DNA of 64,000 nt from Desulforhabdus amnigena (GTDB lineage: Bacteria; Desulfobacterota; Syntrophobacteria; Syntrophobacterales; Syntrophobacteraceae). This document shows, in pieces, positions 52,495-61,696 of this stretch. A program made the translations under genes and the position numbers. A model generated the notes under the pieces. That model did not search any database and was not told the origin of the DNA. It saw nothing but the letters and a program-made list of their open reading frames with translations. The first letter of the stretch is position 1, and the number at the start of each line of letters is the position of its first letter. The stretch lies in assembly GCF_027925305.1 (NCBI RefSeq), contig NZ_BSDR01000001.1, forward strand, positions 1,887,001 to 1,951,000, written 5' to 3'.

Positions 52495-53619
52495 CTATCC
52501 CCGCGGTCTGTAGCGGTTCAGGTAATCCTCGAATTTTTCAATGCATTCCGGCAGATTCGCCCTACCGAACCCTATACGGAAGTGGTTGTATTCCTTACCG
52601 AAAATAGTTCCAGGCAGGAGAAGGACACCGGCTTTCTGCAGCACATCCCGGCAGAAAGCCTCGACATTGACGGCATCTGAAAGCCCGGGAAATGCAAGGG
52701 GACCGGCCTTGGGGGGGACCCACCGGAACAGAGTCCCATTCCTTTCGAAGAATGCGTCCAACAATTGCAGGTTTCCGCCGATGATCCGCAAATTCCTGGA
52801 AATCAGAAAATCCGCATGTTTCAGGGCAACGGTTGCCAGGTATTCGCTGGGAGCACTGCTACAGATGGTCGTGTAATCTTTGAAAGCGGCCATTTTCCGC
52901 CTCAGGTCCGCATTACGCGTTGCAATCCATCCGATGCGAAGTCCGGCCAGGCCAAAACTCTTGGACATCACCCCCAGAGAAACTCCCCGCTCATCCACAT
53001 CGCACAAGGCGGGCAAACGGTCGCTTTCCAAATATTCCAGTCCGCGGTAGACTTCGTCAGAAAAGATGATAAAACCATGCTCTCGGGACAGCCTGACCAG
53101 TTCCTGAAAGGTCTCACGGTCCATGAGGTAGCCGGTGGGATTGTGAGGACAATTGATGATCACCGCTTTCGTATGGGGTTTCAGATTCTTGCGCAGGACG
53201 TCCAGGTCCAGCTCCCAGTCTCTTTCCCTGGATGCTTTCCATTCGGTCACCTGGCAGCCGATAGACGCGGCCACATCGGAAAGAGACTGGTAACAGGGAG
53301 CATGCACGATGACGTGATCTCCCCGTTCGAGGGTAACGTTCATGAAGTTGAAGATCGCCTCCTCCGCCCCCGCATGCACAAGAATGTCCTCGGGAGAAAT
53401 CGTGTTGTAAAGGCCGGCAATCCGCTGCCTCAGCGCCGCTCCCCCCTGGGATTCGGTGTAGCCGAGCCAAAGGTCCTGCAAACCTTCCATCGCTCCGGGT
53501 TCTAAGGCAAGAAGTTCTTTGACCGTCAGGCTTTCACAATCCGAACAGCAAAGCAGGAAGGGTGCGTTGAATTCATGCTCTGCAAAATACCTCTCCAATC
53601 GAAACGGCGGAACTTTCAC
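52495..53619 (-). CDS. PLP-dependent aminotransferase, class I/II
   Basis: A 374-residue fold-type I aminotransferase. NCPHNPTGYLMD binds PLP, Asp is in IIFSDEVYRGLEY, the Schiff-base Lys is in VMSKSFGLAGLRIGW and Arg in HFRIGFGRAN. GTG 53619 follows AGAGGAG and is preferred; TTG 53637 is in frame. It resembles aspartate/aromatic aminotransferase-like PatA proteins; the amino donor is uncertain. It is about 40 bases upstream of the channel gene. Confidence 0.9.
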   Translation of the reverse strand: MKVPPFRLERYFAEHEFNAPFLLCCSDCESLTVKELLALEPGAMEGLQDLWLGYTESQGGAALRQRIAGLYNTISPEDILVHAGAEEAIFNFMNVTLERGDHVIVHAPCYQSLSDVAASIGCQVTEWKASRERDWELDLDVLRKNLKPHTKAVIINCPHNPTGYLMDRETFQELVRLSREHGFIIFSDEVYRGLEYLESDRLPALCDVDERGVSLGVMSKSFGLAGLRIGWIATRNADLRRKMAAFKDYTTICSSAPSEYLATVALKHADFLISRNLRIIGGNLQLLDAFFERNGTLFRWVPPKAGPLAFPGLSDAVNVEAFCRDVLQKAGVLLLPGTIFGKEYNHFRIGFGRANLPECIEKFEDYLNRYRPRG

Positions 53620-53691
53620 TCGTTTTCTCCTCTTCAACGGCCCTTTGCTATGTGAAGTGTCTGGTATACAAGGATTCGAGGCCGGATGAGC

Positions 53692-53846
53692 TTATACTGT
53701 GAACGGTTGAAACCTTGACTTCTGTAAGCTTTGTAGGAGCGCCTTCCAGGCGCGATTTTTTGGGGAGCAGGCTATTTTTGTCGCGGCTGGAAGCCGCTCC
53801 TACAAGATCATCAAGAAGTCAGGATCTCATCCGCGCGGAATATAAA
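53692..53846. repeat. Full-length TTGAAACCTTGACTTCTG repeat with REP-like insert (copy B)
   Basis: TTATACTGTGAACGGTTGAAACCTTGACTTCTGTAAGCTTTG...GTCAGGATCTCATCCGCGCGGAATATAAA. It matches copy A over about 150 bases. Its insert has better-paired palindromes (GCGCCTTCCAGGCGC; GCGGCTGGAAGCCGC). Confidence 0.85.
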
Positions 53847-53859
53847 ATCCACCAGGACT

Positions 53860-54393
53860 CTACTCTATTTTTCTATAGTCTTGTTTGGAGAGGGCAGAAC
53901 TGAATCCGCTGCCCTGGTAGTGTTCCTCATTCCTCTTTTCAAGGAGCCGCAATTCCTTTCTTGCTTTCGCTTCCAGGTTGCGCCGGCGTTCTTCTTCCGT
54001 CTCCAGAATGAGAGGGGGAACCTCTTTGGGACGTCCCTTCTCATCCAGAGAAACGTAAGTGAGATAAGCTGAAGCCGTATGCCGGACCTCGCCGGTGATG
54101 ATGTTTTCAGCCTCTACTCGTACCCCGACCTCCATGGAAGACCTCCCCACCATGCTCAAACTCGCTTTCAGCGTAACAAGGTCTCCCACATACACCGGAT
54201 GATGAAAGCTCAGCCGGTCGATGGATGCGGTAACGGCATTGCTGCGTCCGTGCCGCATGGCCACCACTCCACCGGCAATATCGATGAGCCTCATGATGAC
54301 GCCTCCATGGACGTTGCCGGCGGGATTTGCATCTTGCGGGTTCATTTTCTGAGCCATGATGACACTGCTTTCGCTGACCCTTTTCCCCTTCAT
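53860..54393 (-). CDS. Acyl-CoA thioesterase (hotdog, YciA/BFIT-like)
   Basis: A 177-residue hotdog thioesterase. The core NPQDANPAGNVHGGVIMRLIDIAG and the following VTASIDRLSFHHPVYVGDLV and VRVEAENIITGE match YciA/ACOT-type enzymes. A charged helical tail of about 45 residues (EEERRRNLEAKARKEL) is extra. The start is probably ATG 54393 with AAGGGG upstream. It follows a small unknown gene by 49 bases. Confidence 0.9.
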   Translation of the reverse strand: MKGKRVSESSVIMAQKMNPQDANPAGNVHGGVIMRLIDIAGGVVAMRHGRSNAVTASIDRLSFHHPVYVGDLVTLKASLSMVGRSSMEVGVRVEAENIITGEVRHTASAYLTYVSLDEKGRPKEVPPLILETEEERRRNLEAKARKELRLLEKRNEEHYQGSGFSSALSKQDYRKIE

Positions 54394-54442
54394 CTCCTCC
54401 AACCCCTTGTTCAAATAGCGTTTATCCCTTATGCGCCCTGGT

Positions 54443-54832
54443 TTATTCCAGGAACTTTTCCTTCAGACGGTCGATAAACCGTTCCAGATCGTTTCTGTCC
54501 CCTTCCTTGTAGTCGTCGGGATAGAGAAGGGCCGACATGTAGAAAATACTCGATATTTCCATGGCCTGAGCGGCCCTGCGCGCAAAGTCGTTCAATGCGG
54601 CACCGATTTCCCGCGCGGTTTCTCTCTCCATTTTGCTCAAAAACGGTTCCCCCATCTCGGGAAGTTCCGTCAGGAGGAAGGCCTTGTTGGTGAGCTTTTG
54701 AGTATAAGCTTCCTTGTCGTCTTCCGAAAACAGGACTTTTTTGGCTTCGGCTTCCAGTGCCCTGATTTTTGCCGCTGTCGTTTCAAGGACACGGACCAGC
54801 TTTTCCATGTTCTCGCGCTCGATATCTTTCAT
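54443..54832 (-). CDS. Hypothetical helical protein
   Basis: A 129-residue acidic, mostly helical protein from the ATG at 54832 (AAGGAGAAACAC upstream). Heptad-like stretches (VRVLETTAAKIRALEAEAKKV, TAREIGAALNDFARRAAQAM) suggest coiled coils; no signal peptide and no recognised domain. It is probably co-transcribed with the thioesterase. Function unknown. Confidence 0.75.
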   Translation of the reverse strand: MKDIERENMEKLVRVLETTAAKIRALEAEAKKVLFSEDDKEAYTQKLTNKAFLLTELPEMGEPFLSKMERETAREIGAALNDFARRAAQAMEISSIFYMSALLYPDDYKEGDRNDLERFIDRLKEKFLE

Positions 54833-54974
54833 GTGTTTCTCCTTCAAATCGATCCATTTCAAACATTCCGCATGGGCAAAGGCCATGCCGTTTCAGATTC
54901 AATAAAGGTCTGGTCAGTCCTCATGATCGCAATTGCACACCCGCTTACCCGTACATCTTTACAACTTTCGGTAC

Positions 54975-56576
54975 TCAGGACGACCGTTTAAAGGCCGGCA
55001 GAAAAAGGCAGAAAAAAAGGCTCACGAGAGATGCGCCGAAAACCGCCAGGAAAACCATTTCCATACCCTGCCCCACCGCTCCCTGCAGTGCATTCAGTAC
55101 CGCTTCGGGAAGCACTGCCTGTATCTCCGGCTGAAAAAGACTCTGAACGTTCTCCGTAAGCTGGGCCGCAAGAGATTCCGGCACCACACTGCCCAGAGGA
55201 GATCTCATCATGGTATCCATAGACTGAGTGATGCGTTCCGTAACGAAACTCCCCGCAACCCCGATTCCTACAGTTCCCCCCAGGGTTCTCGCAAACTGAT
55301 GGGAGGATGTGGCCACTCCGAGGTCCGAAGGTTCCAGGCTGCGCTGCACGATGAGGAGCGTCGCTATGGATACGAACCCCATTCCCAGTCCCGCCAGGCC
55401 GAAGACCAGGGCACATGCGGGAAGCGAGGTGGATGGAGAAAACGTCAAAGTCAGACCGGAACTCACGACAAGCGTGACAGCCCCCAGCAGGCTGAAACTC
55501 TTTTCATGGGGATGCCTGACCAACTGTCCGCAGAGCAGGGCTCCCGCCGACCAGCCCAAACTGAGGGGAATCATGGCCACTCCCAGTTGGGCGGGAGTTT
55601 TCCCCAGAGCCCCCTGAATGAACAAGGGGCTGAACGATGAAAGAGAAAAAATGGCAAAGCTGCTGAAAAAGGCTCCCGCATTGCCCAGGCTGAATCCTGG
55701 AATGCGAAAAAAAGAAAGCTCCAGGATCGGGTCTTTCGCCTTTCTCTCCACATGAATGAAGGCGGCAACCGCAGCGGCGCTCACTCCCAAAAGGCAGAGG
55801 ATCTGTGGTGAAAGCCAGGTGTAAGTCCGCCCGGCGAGCATGAATGCCGTGAGCAGCCCCAAAACGGCCGCGGACAGGGTCAGCGCTCCTGCATAATCCA
55901 CGGTGCCATCCGCCTTTCCGCGATGCGTGTCCTTGAGGTAAAACATGATTCCCAGGAGTGCCAGCCCACCTACAGGTACATTGATATAAAAAATCCAGGG
56001 CCATGACCAGTAGGAGACGATGAATCCCCCCATGGCAGGCCCCATCAGACTGGCGATGCCCCACACAAAGCTGATGAATCCCATCATCTTGCCGCGCTTT
56101 TCCGGGGATGAGAGGTCGGCGACCACGATATAGGCGAGAGCGAAATTTCCACCCGCGCCGATCCCCTGGAGAGCCCGGAACACGATGAGCTGCGTCATGC
56201 TCCGGGCGGCGCCCGCTAAAATGGAGCTCACCACAAAAATGGCGATGGCTGCGATGTAAAGCTTCTTGCTTCCGAAAAGATCGCAGAGTTTCCCGAAAAT
56301 GGGCAGGGATATAGCCCGGGCAAGCAGGTAGGAGGAAAACACCCAGCTGTAGAGGGAGAGCCCCCCAAGCTCCGCAACGATGGTGGGCATGGCCGCCCCC
56401 ACCACCAGTGCGTCCAGGGCGCCGAGAAAAAGGGCCAGCAGAGAAGCGACGATGACCAGCATGCGGGTCTTGCCGTCCATGAGATGGGGCTTCGCTGAGT
56501 CCACTCCCTCTGAAGGTGAAAGCTCGGGGTGGATTTTGCGTCCCCTCTCGTGGTGTACCGCTTTGGGATTCTTCAT
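54975..56576 (-). CDS. MFS drug exporter, DHA2 (EmrB/QacA) family
   Basis: A 533-residue transporter with 14 predicted spans. Motif A-like GKLCDLFGSKKLYI, motif C in GPAMGGFIVSYWSWPWIFYINVPVGG and repeated gaps fit DHA2 drug:H+ antiporters. The amino-terminus is hydrophilic. ATG 56576 is preferred over TTG 56594; both RBS are weak. It may export drugs or siderophores; specificity unknown. Confidence 0.9.
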   Translation of the reverse strand: MKNPKAVHHERGRKIHPELSPSEGVDSAKPHLMDGKTRMLVIVASLLALFLGALDALVVGAAMPTIVAELGGLSLYSWVFSSYLLARAISLPIFGKLCDLFGSKKLYIAAIAIFVVSSILAGAARSMTQLIVFRALQGIGAGGNFALAYIVVADLSSPEKRGKMMGFISFVWGIASLMGPAMGGFIVSYWSWPWIFYINVPVGGLALLGIMFYLKDTHRGKADGTVDYAGALTLSAAVLGLLTAFMLAGRTYTWLSPQILCLLGVSAAAVAAFIHVERKAKDPILELSFFRIPGFSLGNAGAFFSSFAIFSLSSFSPLFIQGALGKTPAQLGVAMIPLSLGWSAGALLCGQLVRHPHEKSFSLLGAVTLVVSSGLTLTFSPSTSLPACALVFGLAGLGMGFVSIATLLIVQRSLEPSDLGVATSSHQFARTLGGTVGIGVAGSFVTERITQSMDTMMRSPLGSVVPESLAAQLTENVQSLFQPEIQAVLPEAVLNALQGAVGQGMEMVFLAVFGASLVSLFFCLFLPAFKRSS

Positions 56577-56658
56577 TTTTATCGGCTTCTTCAACAGGAA
56601 GTCCTTGAAATTGAATTATACTTCAAACGGCTTAGATCTGGACTTTCCGCCTTATCCT

Positions 56659-56711
56659 GGGAGTGAGGGCATCTTGCCCTCTCTTTTTGAGGGCGAGACG
56701 CCCTCGCTCCC
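56659..56711. repeat. 23-bp-arm palindrome upstream of the cas operon
   Basis: GGGAGTGAGGGCATCTTGCCCTC (56659-56681) and GAGGGCGAGACGCCCTCGCTCCC (56689-56711) are imperfect inverted arms, each internally palindromic, around TCTTTTT. A REP-like unit. Further on (56922-56953) CCCCTACGCACTG occurs twice. No gene between 56577 and 57004. Confidence 0.65.
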
Positions 56712-56877
56712 GGGCTTGGTCCAGATTTCACCCGTTCACGGTATAACATTGCCAATCCCGGCCCAGATCGAAATATCCCTTTTCATAATCTGAAAATTCT
56801 TTTCACATCTGGATCTTTATAACCCTGAATCCATCGTTTCAAAATCAGGATTTTCTCGATAGCCAACGGCCTCAAAA

Positions 56878-56883
56878 TATAAT
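56878..56883 (+). promoter_or_regulatory. TATAAT -10-like box upstream of cas3
   Basis: A consensus TATAAT, 122 bases before cas3, without a clear -35 partner at 16-18 bases. A candidate for the cas promoter; weak evidence. Confidence 0.3.
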
Positions 56884-57004
56884 ACAGGTACGCCAAGCTC
56901 GATTTGGGAGCGAATTCCGCCCCCCTACGCACTGAACCCCTACGCACTGGACCTTTGCGCTTACTTCATATCGAGTGCCTATCCTGAAGAGGAGGAGTTC
57001 AAAC

Positions 57005-59206
57005 ATGTTTAACGAACCCATTGCTCATATCACAGAAGATGGCCGAGTGCACACGCTCAGGGAACATCTTTTCAATACTGCGGCACGATCCGCCGACTTT
57101 GCATCCGTCTTCGGTTTTCGCCAATGGGGCCGGCTGTGCGGCCTGTGGCATGATCTCGGCAAATACTCCCAGGCATTTCAAGACAAGCTCAAGGCGGCCG
57201 CCGGAGGTGAAGCGCACCTGGAGGCCAAAGCCCGGGTTGATCATTCCACGGCCGGCGGGCTTTACGCCGTGGAACAGTTCAAAATGGCCGGGCGCTTGTT
57301 TGCCTACATCGCTGCCGGCCATCACGCCGGGCTGCCCGACTGGGAAGCCGACCGCACGGGCCTTGCGGCGCTCTCTCAGCGCCTGTTGAACAAGGATCTC
57401 CTTGCCTCCGCCCTGGCGGGTAATATTCCGGCTGAAATTCTCGAACAGCCGTTTCCCGAAGAAAAACCTGCTGGACGTGATCCGGCCTTTTGGCTGCGCA
57501 TGCTCTTTTCCTGCGTTGTAGATGCAGATTTTCTCGACACGGAAGAGTTTTTCGAACCGGAAAAGGCTGCTCGGCGCACCGGGTATCCTACCTTGTCGGA
57601 ACTGCACGATTCCTTCAAAGCATACATGGTCGACAAACAGGCGGGGGCACGAGACACCAAGGTCAACCGAATCCGCGCCGGCATACTGGCCAGTTGCATT
57701 GAAAAGGCAAAGGACTCCCCTGGAATTTTCAGCCTGACTGTTCCAACCGGCGGAGGAAAAACGCTTTCCTCCATGGCCTTTGCCCTGCACCACGCTGCCG
57801 TCCATGGGCAACGACGGATCATTTACGTGATTCCGTATACCAGTATCATCGAACAAACGGCCGATCAGTTCCGGCAGATTTTCGGTGATGCCGTGGTGGA
57901 ACATCACAGCAACTTCGATGCAGCCGGTGTTGAGGGAGAAACCCCTCGGTCGCGACTTGCCTGCGAAAATTGGGATGCACCCATCATCGTCACCACCAAC
58001 GTACAGTTTTTCGAGTCGCTTTTTGCCAGCCGTACCAGCCGATGCCGTAAATTGCACAATATTGCCGGCAGCGTGGTCATATTGGACGAAGCCCAACTCC
58101 TGCCCCCTGAATTCCTCAGACCGATACTCAAGGCCCTGGACGAACTGCGCAAACACTATGGCGTGACCGTCCTGCTCTGCACCGCGACTCAGCCAGCCCT
58201 CGGCCCGCACAAGGCTTCAGGTTTCACCTTTGAAGGGTTGGAAGGCATTCGTGAGGTCATGGAAGATCCCGCCAACCTTTATAACAGCCTGAAACGGGTT
58301 GAAGTGAAGTTGCCAGAGAATATCCACGAACCCGAAACATGGGAAAATCTGGCCGAGGAACTGACCCGGCAGCCCTCGGTGCTCTGCATCGTCAACCGCC
58401 GGGATGACTGCCGCATCCTCTGGTCCCTCATGCCCAAGGACACTTTCCATCTTTCCGCCCTAATGTGCGGCGCTCACCGTTCCGATAAGATTGCCAGGAT
58501 CAAGGCGCGACTGGATGGCGGACTGCCCACCCGCGTCGTCAGCACCCAACTGGTCGAGGCGGGAGTCGATCTGGACTTTCCGGCTGTCTACCGGGCCATG
58601 GCGGGGCTGGATTCCATTGCACAAGCCGCCGGCCGCTGCAACCGTGAAGGTTTGATGGAAAAGGGCACGCTGACTGTTTTCATCCCACCTAGCCGTCCGC
58701 CGGTCGGTGTTCTAAGGCAGGCGGCCGGGATCGGGACGCGATTGCTCGGTGAAAATGTGACGGACCCTCTGGCGCCCCACCGTTTCACGGCCTTTTTCCG
58801 TGAACTCTACTGGCTGCAAGGTGAAGAGCGGCTGGATGCCCAAAACATTTTGAAAGAGTTGAAACCCGACAGGGAGTTGCGTTTCAGCTTTCGCAGCGCA
58901 GCGGAGAAATTTAAGCTCATAGACGATACCGCTCAGGCCCCGGTTATCGTCACCTACGGCGAAGAGGGTGCAAAGCTGGTCGGCCAATTGTCCAGTCTAG
59001 GGCCTGAACGCTGGCTGCTTCGCAAACTACAGCGTTATGTGGTCAATCTGCCTAAACACCTGCACAAGCGATTGCTTGCAGAAGGCGCCATCCGTGAAAT
59101 TCATGCCGGAATTTACGTCCAGGGACACGGTGCCCTTTACAATGATGATTTAGGGTTCTGCCCTGAGAAATCCATTATTTACGACCCAGATGATCTGATA
59201 GGGTAA
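57005..59206 (+). CDS. cas3: Cas3 helicase-nuclease (subtype I-C)
   Basis: A 733-residue effector of CRISPR interference that nicks and unwinds target DNA recruited by Cascade. N-terminal HD nuclease: LREHLFNTA, LWHDLGKYSQ, VDHSTAGG, GHHAGLPD. SF2 helicase: Walker A PTGGGKT, DEAQLL (DExH variant), SAT-like CTATQP, C-terminal STQLVEAGVDLDFP and AAGRCNREG. The ATG at 57005 follows GAGGAGGAG. First gene of the operon; cas5 starts 21 bases after its stop. Confidence 0.96.
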   Translation: MFNEPIAHITEDGRVHTLREHLFNTAARSADFASVFGFRQWGRLCGLWHDLGKYSQAFQDKLKAAAGGEAHLEAKARVDHSTAGGLYAVEQFKMAGRLFAYIAAGHHAGLPDWEADRTGLAALSQRLLNKDLLASALAGNIPAEILEQPFPEEKPAGRDPAFWLRMLFSCVVDADFLDTEEFFEPEKAARRTGYPTLSELHDSFKAYMVDKQAGARDTKVNRIRAGILASCIEKAKDSPGIFSLTVPTGGGKTLSSMAFALHHAAVHGQRRIIYVIPYTSIIEQTADQFRQIFGDAVVEHHSNFDAAGVEGETPRSRLACENWDAPIIVTTNVQFFESLFASRTSRCRKLHNIAGSVVILDEAQLLPPEFLRPILKALDELRKHYGVTVLLCTATQPALGPHKASGFTFEGLEGIREVMEDPANLYNSLKRVEVKLPENIHEPETWENLAEELTRQPSVLCIVNRRDDCRILWSLMPKDTFHLSALMCGAHRSDKIARIKARLDGGLPTRVVSTQLVEAGVDLDFPAVYRAMAGLDSIAQAAGRCNREGLMEKGTLTVFIPPSRPPVGVLRQAAGIGTRLLGENVTDPLAPHRFTAFFRELYWLQGEERLDAQNILKELKPDRELRFSFRSAAEKFKLIDDTAQAPVIVTYGEEGAKLVGQLSSLGPERWLLRKLQRYVVNLPKHLHKRLLAEGAIREIHAGIYVQGHGALYNDDLGFCPEKSIIYDPDDLIG

Positions 59207-59227
59207 GTCCAAAAGAAAGGAGGATCA

Positions 59228-59878
59228 ATGAGTGCAGAAGCGTTGAAGAGCCGAACGTTTCGCCTCAAGGTGTGGGGGAAAAACGCTTGCTTTACCCGCC
59301 CGGAGATGAAGGTGGAGCGAGTTTCCTACGATGTTATGACCCCATCGGCCGCCCGTGGCATCCTGGAGGCGATCTTATGGAAACCAGCTATACGCTGGCA
59401 GGTCACTCAAATCGATGTGCTCAACCCCATTCGCTGGACATCGGTGCGGCGCAACGAGGTGGGAGCGGTCATGTCTCCGCGCACAAACGGCCTTTTTGTC
59501 GAAGAGCAGCGGCAACAAAGGGCCGGCTTGTTCTTGCGCGATGTGGCTTATGTCATACACACCTTTTTTGAGATGACAGCAAAGGCCGGTGCCGAAGACA
59601 ACGTCAAGAAGTTCGAGGAAATGTTCCTTCGCCGGGCACAAAAGGGGCAGTGCTTTCATCGCCCCTACCTTGGCTGCCGCGAGTTTGCAGCGTATTTTGA
59701 ACCGTTGGCGGATGCAGGAGAAGAGCCTCAGACCATCGATGAAAATCGCGATCTTGGATTCATGCTCTATGACATGGATCACTCCGGCGCGGAGCCTATG
59801 CCGATGTGGTTCCGAGCGCAGATCCAGAACGGGCGGGTGCATGTACCCCCGTTGAACAGTGCGGAGGTGCGACGATGA
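59228..59878 (+). CDS. cas5: Cas5c (Cas5d), Cascade subunit and pre-crRNA endonuclease
   Basis: A 216-residue RAMP protein. RLKVWGKNACFTRPEMKVERVSYDVMTPSAARGILEAI is the family N-terminus, and WQVTQIDVLNPIRWTSVRRNEV the central segment. In I-C systems Cas5 replaces Cas6 and cuts the repeat RNA. GAAAGGAGG precedes the start. The stop overlaps the cas8c start at ATGA. Confidence 0.95.
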   Translation: MSAEALKSRTFRLKVWGKNACFTRPEMKVERVSYDVMTPSAARGILEAILWKPAIRWQVTQIDVLNPIRWTSVRRNEVGAVMSPRTNGLFVEEQRQQRAGLFLRDVAYVIHTFFEMTAKAGAEDNVKKFEEMFLRRAQKGQCFHRPYLGCREFAAYFEPLADAGEEPQTIDENRDLGFMLYDMDHSGAEPMPMWFRAQIQNGRVHVPPLNSAEVRR

Positions 59879-61665
59879 TTCTGCAAGCTCTGGCAAAATA
59901 CTACGACCGTCTTGCTGAGGAGGGGAGCGTTGCTCCGCACGGATTCAAGCAAGTTGAGATCCCTTTTCTCATAATTCTTAACGAACGTGGCGAGTTTATC
60001 GAACTACAGGACACTCGCACCCCATCTGGCAAGAAGTTGCTGGCAAGAACTTTTTTGGTGCCAGAAGAACGAGAGCGCGCAGGTCCAAAAGCATGGCAGG
60101 TATCAAACCAGCTATGGGACCATTACGGCTATGTTGTTGCATGGCCTAAATCAGATAGCGAAGAACATAAGGAAATGGCACGTAAACAACATATCTCTTT
60201 TTTGTCTGAAGTGAAGAAACTGCATGAGAACTACCCTGATGATATAGGAATTAGAGCCGTCTATCATTTTCTTAATACTGGTAATTTCGCGGCAGTGTTC
60301 AAGCATCCACTGTGGAATGAATGTATAAGAATTCCCGGCTGCAATTTAACCTTCAAAATTGAAGGGCAACCGCAACTCGTTTGTGAAAGTGTGAGTGTCA
60401 AGGATTTTATTGCCACAACCGGCGCATCAACTGCGAGTGACGAAGATGAAGGTACTTTGCCGGAAATCGAAGGCAACTGCCTTGTGTGCGGCGAGCATGC
60501 ACCTGTTGCTCGACTTCACCGAAGAACCCCCATCGCCGGCGCGAAGAGCAATGCAAAAATCGTTTCTTTCCAGAAGAACATGGGTTTTGACTCCTATGAC
60601 AAGTTGCAAAGCTACAACGCCCCAATAAGCAAAAAGGCTGCTTTTGCCTATACAACTGCTCTTAATAAGGTTCTCGCCAAAAATTCGCGCCAAAAGCTCT
60701 TTATAGGAAACGACACTGCTGTCTTCTGGGCGGAGAAGAGGCACGAAATAGAGAACGTCTTCGCCAACCTTTTCGGTGAACCTGCCAAAGGTGAACCAGA
60801 ACAAGACTATAAATCGATTGTGGCAATGTTCCGAGCTCCGGAGACCGGCGCATCGCCTCATCTCGATCCGGATACACAGTTTTACATTCTCGGCTTATCG
60901 CCCAATGCGGCACGCATTGCCGTGCGTTTCTGGTATGCAGGTAAAGTGCGAGAAGTCACCGACAATATTTGGCACCACTTTGACGACCTTGAAATAGTGA
61001 AAGGCGCAAAGGAATGGCGCTCAATTACTCTTCGCAGTCTTCTGCGGACGACGGCCTTGCTGGAAAAGGATGACAATGTTCCACCTAATCTCGCTGGCGA
61101 TACTATGAAGGCCATTTTAGCAGGTACGCCCTATCCCCAGACCCTGCTCGCGGCTGCAGTGCGTCGCTGTCGGGCGGAGCAGTCCAAAAGAGACCCAAAC
61201 ACAGGAAAGCTTCTTGAGAATGTGCCCTATCCTCGCGCAGCACTCATCAAAGCTGTGCTGGTACGAGACAGTCGTTTCGGAACACGATTCTGCAACAAAA
61301 ATGAAAAGGAGGTCAGTATGTCACTGGATCCCGAAAACACTAATGCCGGTTACCGGCTGGGTCGCTTGTTCGCCGTACTTGAAAAGATTCAAGAGGAAGC
61401 CAATCCCGGCATCAACGCCACCATTCGGGACCGCTTCTATGGTTCTGCTTCGGCCACCCCTGTGGCAGCCTTCCCCCATTTGATGAAGCTCAAGAACCAT
61501 CACCTTTCCAAGCTGGAGAATCGGGGGCGGGCCGTCAACCTGGAAAAAATGATCGGAGAAATCGTGGACGCTCTCAACGACTTTCCGGCACACCTAAGTT
61601 TACCCGATCAGGGACGTTTCGCGGTCGGATACTACCATCAACGCCAAGCCTTCTTCGCTAAATGA
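59875..61665 (+). CDS. cas8c: Cas8c (Csd1), large subunit of I-C Cascade
   Basis: A 596-residue protein. [13 protein letters not shown] is the typical N-terminus. The [14 protein letters not shown] segment (Cys pair) and FLPYN-like [15 protein letters not shown] and the C-terminal [19 protein letters not shown] and [20 protein letters not shown] are hallmark Csd1 parts. It recognises the PAM and recruits Cas3. Composition shifts inside the gene: about 59950-60700 is visibly richer in A+T than the 3' third. Confidence 0.93.
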   Translation: MILQALAKYYDRLAEEGSVAPHGFKQVEIPFLIILNERGEFIELQDTRTPSGKKLLARTFLVPEERERAGPKAWQVSNQLWDHYGYVVAWPKSDSEEHKEMARKQHISFLSEVKKLHENYPDDIGIRAVYHFLNTGNFAAVFKHPLWNECIRIPGCNLTFKIEGQPQLVCESVSVKDFIATTGASTASDEDEGTLPEIEGNCLVCGEHAPVARLHRRTPIAGAKSNAKIVSFQKNMGFDSYDKLQSYNAPISKKAAFAYTTALNKVLAKNSRQKLFIGNDTAVFWAEKRHEIENVFANLFGEPAKGEPEQDYKSIVAMFRAPETGASPHLDPDTQFYILGLSPNAARIAVRFWYAGKVREVTDNIWHHFDDLEIVKGAKEWRSITLRSLLRTTALLEKDDNVPPNLAGDTMKAILAGTPYPQTLLAAAVRRCRAEQSKRDPNTGKLLENVPYPRAALIKAVLVRDSRFGTRFCNKNEKEVSMSLDPENTNAGYRLGRLFAVLEKIQEEANPGINATIRDRFYGSASATPVAAFPHLMKLKNHHLSKLENRGRAVNLEKMIGEIVDALNDFPAHLSLPDQGRFAVGYYHQRQAFFAK

Positions 61666-61696
61666 AAACAAACATACTGATATGGAGGAAACGACC

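Noticed and set aside
56922-56953. Two CCCCTACGCACTG copies before cas3 as a CRISPR leader/repeat
   Set aside because: Copies are adjacent and only about 13 bases; no spacers.
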